Shown here one piece after another: positions 56,191 through 64,000 of a stretch of 64,000 nucleotides of DNA. The notes beneath the pieces were generated by a model that searched no databases, was not told the origin of the DNA, and was given only the letters and a program-made list of their open reading frames with translations. The translations under genes and the position numbers were made by a program. The DNA comes from Microdochium bolleyi. Lineage: Eukaryota > Ascomycota > Sordariomycetes > Xylariales > Microdochiaceae. Each line of letters starts with the position of its first letter. The stretch's first letter is position 1. The stretch is from the NCBI GenBank assembly GCA_001566295.1, contig KQ964246.1, positions 930,001 to 994,000 of the forward strand, written 5' to 3'.

Positions 56191-57249
56191 TTACTCGTCC
56201 ATCTGCCACGAATACTCGAGCCCCTTGTTCCGCTCGCGCCTGTTAATCGCCTTGAACCGCTCCGCCTCAAACCCGTTGCTCCTGTCCACGCCGTCCCAGC
56301 GGTACCCGGGACGTATCCCATACCGATTCGGCGCCCAGGCGCCTTGATACACCGGTTTCCCCTTCATCCTCTTCCCAGCACCACTCTTCCCCGCCGCTGC
56401 CGCTCCACCACCACCACCACCTCCCCCTGCCTTGGGCTCGATGAACTGCGCCATCGTGTCCCCCCACCGCGCCTTCTCCTTCATCTCGCGGTTCATCTCC
56501 TCGTCGTCCGCGCCCCGCGCGACGCCCATGAGCTTCGCGTCTTCCAGCGCCTCCCGCCGCGCGCGGCGCTCCTCCTCCTGCACCTCGCCCCTGAGGGCCT
56601 GCTGCGCGGCGGCCTCCTTGTCCTTGGCGGCGGCCGCCTCGCGCCGCGCCTCGGCGCGCTTCCACTCGACGTCCACCCGCCGGCCTGTGGCGTCGCGGTA
56701 CACCGTCTCGGCCTCCTTGTGCGTCTTGCGGAGCTTGTCGAACTCGGCGCGCTCCTTGGCCTTGCGCTTCTCGAGCTGCGCGGTGACGGAGGCTGCAGAC
56801 TGCAGGCCCGCGTACGTCCCGTCGGACATCATCACCGCCGGGCTGTCCTCGTCGTTGTCGCCATCGGCCTTGGAGGTGGATTCTTGCGCTGCGGAGGCTA
56901 CTATCGCGTCTGCCTCTGCATTTGATGCTTCTTGCTGTGTTGCGATTGTTGTTGCTGAGCCACCCGCTAGAGACTTCCAGGCGCTCTTCTTGGCTTTCCT
57001 GAACTCGGCGCTCGTCCCCGCCACCGTTGCTGAGCCTAGACCGCTGCCGCCGAAGCCTATTGGCCCGTCGTCATCGTCATCACCGCGTGACGGGTTCCCC
57101 CAGCCTGTCGCGTCGTCGTCGGCGATGATCAGGCCCGTGTCCTGCTGTCCGGCGTTCTTGTTGCGCTTGCGCTTCTTGCTCCCCGACGAGGGTTTTGGGT
57201 CGGCGGTCAGGTAGTGCTGTGCTAGATAGCTTGATACGTCGGAGGGCAT
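56191..57249 (-). CDS. bud13: Bud13/Cwc26 splicing factor (RES complex)
   Basis: Single exon, 352 residues. N-terminus MPSDVSSYLAQHYLTADPKP is the usual Bud13 opening. The middle is highly charged with an Ala-rich helix (RREALEDAKLMGVARGADDE). The conserved C-terminal domain reads VYQGAWAPNRYGIRPGYRWD, then DRSNGFEAERFKAINRRERN and KGLEYSWQMDE, as in yeast and animal Bud13. Bud13 binds Snu17 and Pml1 to form the RES complex, which supports B-complex activation and retention of unspliced pre-mRNA. The YRWDGVDRSNGFE block identifies the family firmly. Confidence 0.96.
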   Translation of the reverse strand: MPSDVSSYLAQHYLTADPKPSSGSKKRKRNKNAGQQDTGLIIADDDATGWGNPSRGDDDDDGPIGFGGSGLGSATVAGTSAEFRKAKKSAWKSLAGGSATTIATQQEASNAEADAIVASAAQESTSKADGDNDEDSPAVMMSDGTYAGLQSAASVTAQLEKRKAKERAEFDKLRKTHKEAETVYRDATGRRVDVEWKRAEARREAAAAKDKEAAAQQALRGEVQEEERRARREALEDAKLMGVARGADDEEMNREMKEKARWGDTMAQFIEPKAGGGGGGGGAAAAGKSGAGKRMKGKPVYQGAWAPNRYGIRPGYRWDGVDRSNGFEAERFKAINRRERNKGLEYSWQMDE

Positions 57250-58214
57250 GGCTGTGGGTGTCCCGTGAGTGGGAGAAGCTGGAAGCTCTCTGCTCTGGGC
57301 TGGTCGGTGTTCTGTGTTCGGGTGAGGATGTTGGAGGAGATGGGCTTGTCGATGCGCCCCAAGTTTCTAGTGTCGGAGCTGGGATCTCCGAGTGCCGGGG
57401 CGAGGGCCACAAGTCGTGATACTCGGCTCTGTATTCGGGGTGAAGCCTTCGGTCGGGGGAGAGCAGCCTTCGAGGTTGGAAATGGCCAACAGGGTGAAGA
57501 AAGTCCAAGTTCCAGGTTGGAGAAACAGCATTGAGATTGTGGAGCTTGCCGTTGAAGCTCGCGCAACAGACCCCTGCACTGCAGGCCTGTGGGTCTTCCC
57601 GGTTCACGGAACGGGCCCCGTCCAGCACCTGGCATGTTGGCAGAGCGGTTCTGCGGAGGCAGATGCTTGATATCCGTGAAATTCTCTAAGCTTCTTTCGA
57701 GTCTGTAGGTACATCAACGCGTGTAAGAGCACTCAGATCGAAAAGGACGCTCTATTTGGCTATCAAATGAAATACGTCTTGGAATATGAAGTCTGGATCT
57801 GCTAGGCTGTCGACTTCTGTCGAATAGAGTAATGATGAACCTGCTCACCCGGAGACAAGAGCTCACATCTGAGCATAAGAGAGCCGATGGATTATATGCC
57901 GCAGTCGCCCTAGTGAATAGCAGCGCAAGTGTTGATGATAGCCCAAACGCGACATGACAGAACGACAACCGGCGCTGCACCTCGGGGTATGAAAGGAAAA
58001 GTGGAACTATGACGGAACCCTTGTGCCCCTCCGTCAACGCCGCTGATCGGGACTTCAGATGGCACCTTTCCCCAACTCTGGGAACTTTTCCCCCCTGCCT
58101 CCCTCTAATTCCTGACATTCCCCAAAAACCCGAACGCTGCTATCGAGACCCCGATCAGTCGCCGTACTCGTATCTCGACATACTCTACCCAGACCTCTCA
58201 TCCGCGCGCACGAC
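57250..58214. other. Divergent promoter region, BUD13/MDP1
   Basis: Nearly 1 kb with no supported ORF beyond shadow frames; presumably both promoters. Confidence 0.5.
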
Positions 58215-58967
58215 ATGGTCAAGAAACTCACAAAGTCCTCCACCAGCGGGACCAACACGTCCCTCTCGTCCCTGGCGACCTCGACTTCGACAGGCGGCTC
58301 GATCCCGTCCATCCTCTCCGACGGCCTGCCCCTGCCGCGGGCGGTGGTGTTCGACCTCGACTACACCCTCTGGCCCTTCTGGGTCGACACGCACGTCACC
58401 CCGCCCCTCAAGCCCAACGCGTCCCACTCGGCCGGTACCGACCGCAACGGCGAGTCCTTCTCCTTCTACGCCGACGTGCCCGCCGTTCTCCACAGCCTCG
58501 CGATCGCAGGCGTCAAGGTCGGCGTCGCGAGCAGGACGAGCGCGCCGGACCTGGCCAGGGAGCTGCTCAAGCTCCTGCACATCCCCGGCTCCGCGACCGT
58601 GCTCGGGGAGACCGGCCTGCAGGACCTGACCGAGGCGCTGTACACGAGCCACAACGAGCACTCGCACCACAGCACGCCCGCGCAGATCACGGCGCTGCTC
58701 AAGCAGAAGGACAAGACCCGCAAGGCGATCGACTTCTTCGACGCCGGTCTCGAGATCTACCCCAGTAGCAAAATTCGGCACTTCGAAGCCCTGCACAAGC
58801 GCACCCAGATCCCGCACACCGAGATGCTCTTCTTCGACGACGAGAGCAGGAACAGGGACACCGAGAGCTTGGGAGTCACGATGTGGCTCGTGCGGGACGG
58901 GGTGAACTGGGCCGAGGTTGTCAAGGGGATACAAGAGTGGCGGAGGCGGCGGGGGATTGAGTCGTAG
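58215..58967 (+). CDS. Magnesium-dependent HAD phosphatase (MDP-1 type)
   Basis: Single exon, 250 residues. HAD motif I VVFDLDYTLWPFWVDTH (D47, D49) is the MDP-1 version with DLDxTLW. Further motifs are GVASRTSAPDLARELLKLL (motif II region), the Lys of SSKIRHFEALHKRT, and the acidic FFDDESRN (motif IV). All catalytic residues are visible. Animal MDP-1 dephosphorylates protein tyrosines and some sugar phosphates; the fungal substrate is unknown. The N-terminal 35 residues are Ser/Thr-rich and unstructured. The ATG at 58215 is directly upstream of the conserved domain. Confidence 0.93.
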   Translation: MVKKLTKSSTSGTNTSLSSLATSTSTGGSIPSILSDGLPLPRAVVFDLDYTLWPFWVDTHVTPPLKPNASHSAGTDRNGESFSFYADVPAVLHSLAIAGVKVGVASRTSAPDLARELLKLLHIPGSATVLGETGLQDLTEALYTSHNEHSHHSTPAQITALLKQKDKTRKAIDFFDAGLEIYPSSKIRHFEALHKRTQIPHTEMLFFDDESRNRDTESLGVTMWLVRDGVNWAEVVKGIQEWRRRRGIES

Positions 58968-59409
58968 AGAGCTGCGGTTATGTCAGTGGTGACTAGCAAT
59001 AAGACGCAAAGGTCAGGGCTTTCACCAACCGTGAGAGAAGCTGGTTGGCCCATCATTGTTATGACAATGGTTGCCGAATGATATCGATGTCACATCCGAG
59101 ATAAGCACTATCAGAGCACGCGATATCATGATCAAAGGCCTGGGGTGTAGCCAGAAAAGAACCATTTGCGTGTACTATACTACATCTCGAGTCTGTATAT
59201 AATTGTAATACCCTGTATACTCTGCAGCGAGGTGGCCGAGATCGGCCTTGTATACGAATGAAGCGCCTGATAGCTTCATCTGACTTATATGCACCACCCA
59301 CATTTGCGGCTAATAGACTTCTAAGGTGCAGAGATATAGTGTTTGAGTCAATGCTGGTCCTGGTCGTGTTGTTTGCCGAATGGCCAGATTATGGCACAAT
59401 CTAGCAGTC
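58968..59409. other. Convergent 3' region
   Basis: 440 nt between the MDP1 (+) and Sec14-like (-) stop codons; AT-rich, with no gene or repeat noted. Confidence 0.5.
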
Positions 59410-60888
59410 TCACGCTGCCGTGGGTACACACGTGGCATCTTTCTTGTCCTTCAGCGTCTGGACCTCTTCGTCCGTCAACTTAAGTGCCTCAACCTCGTCG
59501 ATAGGGGCTGTCGTGATATGGTCGCCCTTGTAGACCTCCTCGCCCTTCATGGTTATTGCCATCCCGGCAACTTCAATAGCACCAGGAAGCTTGTCCTCTG
59601 ACAGGGCGGTGGTTGTTGTCGACTCCGCCGCGGTAGGAGCTGGTGTCGCCACGAGTCCAGCAGGAATAGCGGCGGGAGTCGACTCGGCAGCAGGCGTATC
59701 GCTCGTCTTTTTGGCAGCTTCGACAGGCGTGGCAGCGCTCGGCACTTCCTGCGTGGCAGCAGCTTCGGGGTGCGCCGTGACAGGACCCGTGCTCTCCGCA
59801 GTGAGCGTCACGGGCGCAGCCACCGCGATGGAGCACACCAGGTCTCTGCGGGGCTGACCATCCTTGTAGCCCACGGCGTAGCACTGTAAGCGCGTGCCGT
59901 CCTCGATTGCTTCCCAACGCTTCGGGCCGGAGGGGAAAGTGTTGTGGCCGTTCTCCCACTTGCAAGCCTTCATGATCCCCTCGTCCCAGGTGGGATCGTC
60001 GAAGAATTCCCACTCGAGCTCGCCGCCATACACCTTGGGAATGTCCTTCATCTCCATAAACTGGGAAAGAACAGGAACCACCTCGGGTGCCGTCAGGATG
60101 AAGATCTTGGACACTGTCACGGGATCGAACCACTTCTTGATCCAGCCCCAGACTGTCGAGAAGAAATAGGGGGCGCCGATGATGAAGATGCGGTCTAAAG
60201 TCTCGGGATAGTGTGTCGTGGCCAGCTCGCTAGCAGCCTGCATGTGCGCCCGCAAGTTCCAGAACATCTTCAAGCTGACGTTGGAGATATCGACAACGTT
60301 GGTGCTGAGGGTGATTGGTGTAGGTGCGTGCTCGCGGTCGGTGAGCTGCGTGCACAATGGCTGAACGAAGCCCGTCAGGTCCTCGTAGAGCGCGATCAGG
60401 CGCAGCAGCTTGGCTGGCGTCTTGCCGTCCGTCTCGGCCTGGCTGTATGTTGACTGGGTGTCTTTTTCGTAGGCAGCCACGGCCTTGGAGTCGAGATGTG
60501 AGATCCGGTAGACGTACACGGGCATGCCACGTCTGTCCCGGCGCCCGGTGAACCGGGGATACAGTTTCTTTGTCTTCTCGTATGCGTCCACGTCCATGGT
60601 CTTGTAGAGGACGTCTAGCTGGTTCGCCTTCCGGAAAGCTTCGTTCTCGCTGAATTGCTTGTAGGCGTCCTCGGGGACCCATCTCCGGGCGCGAAGGAAG
60701 CGAAGGAGCTTAGGGTCGTCGTGGTTCGCGGGAGGCCCGGGGGTGTACTCGCCCTTGCTCTCAAGGAGGGTCTTGAAGTCGGCGAGGGCCTTCTCCTCGT
60801 GCTCCTCGAGGTGGCCAAGGTGGCCATGCGGGTATCCGACGCCGGGGAGGCCGTTGGCGGTCATTCGCCCGTTGTGAACAGAGCCCAT
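59410..60888 (-). CDS. Sec14-like phospholipid transfer protein (CRAL-TRIO)
   Basis: Single exon, 492 residues. The frame is open upstream but the first ATG is 60888 (MGSVHNGRM). CRAL-TRIO-N: ALADFKTLLESKGEYTPGPP and DPKLLRFLRARRWVPEDAYK. CRAL-TRIO lipid pocket: FTGRRDRRGMPVYVYRISHL, TNVVDISNVSLKMFWNLRAH, YPETLDRIFIIGAPYFFSTV, and KIFILTAPEVVPVLSQFMEM followed by KDIPKVYGGELEWEF. The C-terminal ~150 residues are Ala/Pro/Thr-rich and extend beyond yeast Sec14 (304 aa). Sec14 proteins exchange phosphatidylinositol and phosphatidylcholine and support PI4P-dependent Golgi traffic. It belongs to the wider Sec14 family; whether it replaces canonical Sec14 is unclear. Confidence 0.92.
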   Translation of the reverse strand: MGSVHNGRMTANGLPGVGYPHGHLGHLEEHEEKALADFKTLLESKGEYTPGPPANHDDPKLLRFLRARRWVPEDAYKQFSENEAFRKANQLDVLYKTMDVDAYEKTKKLYPRFTGRRDRRGMPVYVYRISHLDSKAVAAYEKDTQSTYSQAETDGKTPAKLLRLIALYEDLTGFVQPLCTQLTDREHAPTPITLSTNVVDISNVSLKMFWNLRAHMQAASELATTHYPETLDRIFIIGAPYFFSTVWGWIKKWFDPVTVSKIFILTAPEVVPVLSQFMEMKDIPKVYGGELEWEFFDDPTWDEGIMKACKWENGHNTFPSGPKRWEAIEDGTRLQCYAVGYKDGQPRRDLVCSIAVAAPVTLTAESTGPVTAHPEAAATQEVPSAATPVEAAKKTSDTPAAESTPAAIPAGLVATPAPTAAESTTTTALSEDKLPGAIEVAGMAITMKGEEVYKGDHITTAPIDEVEALKLTDEEVQTLKDKKDATCVPTAA

Positions 60889-61898
60889 GGCGACACACGG
60901 ACGATAGCCTCGAGACTGGTGTGGTGTAAGAGGGAGGAGAGGACCGCGGACAACGCCCCGGGACAAGATGACCAGAGGAAAAGAAAACGGCCCCCGAGCA
61001 GAAGCAGGGAAGACGGAGGCTTTGTCTGAAGAGCGCGGAGCTTGGAGACGGAAGCAGAAGCAGGGGGGAGGGCACAGGGCTGGCGTTGGTTGGAGAAGGC
61101 GCGGCGCCTCCGGCGACTTCGGGTGAGAAGGAGCCTTGGGAGCGCTATTCCAGTGGGGTTTGGCGGGCGCCCCGCCCAGACCGAAGAGGACTCTGCAGGG
61201 TGTCAGATTGTTTAATGACCCGTCCCGTCATCAGAATGCACCTGGAAGTTGACAGCAGCAGCCGTGTGGAGTCACAGCAGATCCGGGATCCTTAGAGATC
61301 GGATGGGTTTCTGCAGGTGTCGAGTCGTGTGGACGATCAGTGTCACCACATCTTGCCTCGTGGAAGAACCACAATCAACAATAGAGTACCCTCAGGTCAG
61401 CTTGTCTTCATCCTCATGATCGCGGTCTGAGACTCGCTGTCGTCACCAATCGATGCGCCAAGTCCCCATGTCATCACGACTTGCGTGCCCAACAGGGCCA
61501 AGCCAGCCACCGGCCCGCTATCGCCAGGACCCCGAAGCACCCGAGTCGCAATTGTTTCCCAACTCAAGGCCGCTCACCGAGTCAGCTCGATCCTGCGGCC
61601 AACTTTAGATCTGCCCCGTCAGCTGGGCCAAGTCACCCCTGCGCGTCCTGAGCTTTTAGCATGTTCGAGCTGGAAAGACGACATTCTTTGTCACAGGCGA
61701 GACCACTACGTATTGATCAACCAGAACGCCGGCCCTCTCATCTGCGAATGGTGCAGGTGCATACATGTATGTTTAGAAGAGTCGCCTGTGACATTGCGGC
61801 CCTCTCGGATATAGGTCATGATGGACTCGGTCGGGTGTTGGTCTGAGAGACAGAACGACAACTTGCCAATGCTTGCTCAGGACTTTTCCGTTCCTGCG
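60889..61898. other. Intergenic region, no supported gene
   Basis: 1 kb between the Sec14-like start and the Asteroid-domain stop. Short ORFs only; the part next to 60888 should be a promoter. Confidence 0.5.
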
Positions 61899-63765
61899 TC
61901 ACCCATCTTCTTGTCCCAGTAGCGCAAACGGGTTGTTTAAGCCGGTCCGTGGAGCCGTGTTGCGAGAGGAGGCTGTGTTTGACGATGACTTTTTTCTCTT
62001 CTTGGTGGCTACCGTCGCTGGCTTTGTTGCAGCCCTGTCGGGGATCCCCAGTGACCTCGCGATGCTCGAAAGCCCCGTAGATCCAAGCTTCACTAACAAC
62101 GGCTGAACCATGTCGACAGTGGGCCACTGGTCGATTCCCGGCAACCTTGCGAGCACTTCGCACAGATCGTCGTTATCCTTGTCGTGCATGTCCGGTGACA
62201 AGACTTTGACCGCTCTGAGCACCTGCTGCAGCATTCGCAAAGAGTATAGCGTGGCGTTGATCTGGGCCGTAAAATGGACAAGGCTCCAAGGGTACCTCTG
62301 CAGCAAGCCTTTGGATCGCTTCGCTCGTTCGAGCAGCGAGACGCTTGCGGGGCTGTCATACTCGCCGGCCGCCCACTGCATCTCCAGCCAAATGGCGAAG
62401 GAGAACCACAAGTCTTGCTTCAGCTCTGGATCTTGGCCAAGTGCGGCCAAGGTCGAGAATATCTCTGCTCGGCCCCCAGCGAATTGTGTTGCGTCCAAGA
62501 TTTCGACCTCGCGTCCTCCCTGACTCCTGCCTGAGCTCAGAAGACGATATTCTACGACAGGCTGACTCTCGCAGGGAGATACGGTCTGTAAGTGACTGTA
62601 CGCAAGAGCTCGTATCTTCGTGCTCATTGTCCACGAGCTCTTCCTGCATGTATCCTCTGTCAGGATGGGGAGAAACATGGATAGCCTGTGGTGCCCACGG
62701 ACCATCCCGGAGGTGGGTGTTATGCTGGAGTTTCGAAGCAGCTGGCTCTGTACGACGAGTTCCGACACGCGCGGGTCGATGGTGAGAATCGCTTCAAGCA
62801 CAGGATGATCAGGCGAGATGTGTGTTCTGGGCGAGTGCTCCTCCGTGAAAGCGGTATACTTGGGAGAATCGAACACGCAGACAGCAGCCTTCTTGGCGAA
62901 TTTAATGGCTGTGCTTAGCGGTGCTTTCCTTTGGTCCATCTCAAAAGCTACTCTGAGGAGCCCCCCGTGATCTTCGATGCCTAGTTTTTGATTCACCATC
63001 TGGTAGTTGAACTTGAGCGCCTGCAGACTCGATTCTCCATCCCTCCGACTCTCAGCGAGGTCAGAGAAGAAGCAGACAAAGCCATTCACTCCCAAGTCTT
63101 GGACCAGGAGATCAGAGTCGCTCGTAATAACGGTGCCGCCGTTCTCTTTGATATCTGCAATGCAGAAATCGTCTGCCTCTCCGGGTACGAGCTGGATCAA
63201 CGAGCCCCAACAGTCGTGCCGTCTCAATGCATCGATAACAGCAGGGACGAGGAAGGCTGGATGGGGAAGCAACTCGTTCGGGTTGTGGCCCGTGACTCTT
63301 GTGATGGAGATATCCGGAACAATTGATTTGAAGACATCACTGGGAGGAACTAACATCCCTTGGACCTCTTGTGAAGCCAGCCGTCTGAGTTTCTCGGTCT
63401 GGCTGTTAAGTCTTTGTATTCTGACATCCCACTTGCTCGACGGGAGGAAGCCGTCAAAGTAGATCTTCCGCCTAGAGAGGCGGTCAGTCTCCTGCCTCTT
63501 CTAAACGCAGTGTAACCTCAATTGGCGATTTGACTCACACTGTGATGTCGTGAGTCTTGAGCTTGTCAAGCCACGCGATTGTGATCTCGCCCAGTTCGGC
63601 GTATGAAGGTTGGCAGAAGTATGTTTTGCCTCGCGGGCCGAGAAGGAGGCACCCGCTTAGTATCTTGTGCACCAAGGCAGGGCCGTCGATCACGACATCA
63701 TTGTGATCTAGAGCAGCCGGAGTGCCGAATGGTCTCACAGCATCCGTCAACCCTCTGATCCCCAT
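61899..63765 (-). CDS. Asteroid/XPG-domain protein
   Basis: Two minus-strand exons, 63765-63539 and 63471-61899, give 599 residues; donor GTGAGT, acceptor CTCTAG, join THDIT-V-RKIYFDGFLPSSK. The N-terminus MGIRGLTDAVRPFGTPAALD resembles the XPG-N start of FEN1-like proteins, with VVIDGPALVHKIL holding the first acidic residue. YFDGFLPSSKWDVR is the Asteroid version of motif I, and the XPG-I-like block has the acidic pair QLVPGEADDFCIADIKENGG, then VITSDSDLLV. The C-terminal half is helical and ends with a basic stretch (TKKRKKSSS). Family members are related to flap nucleases but seldom characterised, so activity is unproven although several acidic residues are present. Confidence 0.9.
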
Positions 63766-64000
63766 CGTCGTTTTATGTTTCAGGTGGAGTGGTTTTGAAG
63801 GTGTCAAATTGAATAAATCAGGAGTATGGAGAATTTTTGACTGCCATGGTCGCTGTCTATTCTTCAAGATGTCGCAAGTGAATGCAGCGTAACGATGGTG
63901 ATTCTGACGTGTTGTTCAGTCCTGAATCGTTCTTGGAGGTTGGCATGGCTGAATTAATCGTTTGTCAGTATTTGAGTGATTTGGGACAGTAATGGATTCC
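63766..64000. other. Upstream flank of the Asteroid-domain gene
   Basis: 235 nt at the right window edge, AT-rich, with no ORF; presumably the promoter of the gene starting at 63765. Confidence 0.5.

Overview
The window is nuclear DNA of a filamentous ascomycete (Pezizomycotina, most likely Sordariomycetes). The evidence is GC-rich, densely packed genes on both strands, short introns of about 50-120 nt with GTPuNGPy donors and YAG acceptors, fungal-type proteins (Fis1, Ppg1, Spc24, Scc2, a Q-rich SS18/SSXT homologue), and a nuclear tRNA-Gln carrying a short intron 3' of the anticodon. No species can be fixed from sequence alone.

Layout. 0-12.5 kb: the 3' part of a large low-complexity Ser/Pro/Arg protein, a reticulon, and a Gyp5-like TBC Rab-GAP. 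14.8-21.0 kb: SS18/SSXT-like Q-rich coactivator (-), tRNA-Gln(CUG), pyridoxamine-phosphate oxidase (+) converging on PPG1 phosphatase (-). 22.4-25.6 kb: FIS1 (-), SPC24 (+), a small membrane protein (-). 27.4-28.8 kb: TatD/Scn1-type hydrolase. 28.9-34.7 kb: MCM6 (-) with copies of an unrecognised Cys/Trp-rich sequence family on both sides, then an orphan membrane protein. 36.3-39.7 kb: TesB-like acyl-CoA thioesterase (-) and PhzF-like protein (+). 39.8-48.5 kb: cohesin loader SCC2 (-), RPA12 (+), deoxyhypusine hydroxylase (-). 49.3-57.3 kb: a Cid1-type nucleotidyltransferase (-) diverging from TFIIF-alpha (+), then BUD13 (-). 58.2-63.8 kb: MDP1 HAD phosphatase (+), Sec14-like lipid transfer protein (-), Asteroid/XPG-domain protein (-).

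Most genes are housekeeping: replication, cohesion, kinetochore, Pol I and Pol II transcription, splicing, mitochondrial/ER shape. There is no secondary-metabolite cluster, transposase or CRISPR array. Gene models were rebuilt by reading splice sites by eye. Every complete multi-exon model closes in frame and restores family-conserved residues across each junction.

The least ordinary region is around MCM6. Its TAG stop is followed, in the same frame and with no gap, by a further 202-codon open frame made of 16-residue Ser-Thr-Pro repeats and a Cys/Trp/His-rich module (CFWCILHFH). Degenerate copies of the same module form an array 1 kb beyond the other end of MCM6, and a tail fragment lies near 49 kb. 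This looks like a lineage-specific, mostly decayed family that I do not recognise. A second unusual point is the Cid1-like enzyme, whose catalytic domain is split by a ~390-residue insert holding two similar helical segments that resemble retrotransposon Gag.
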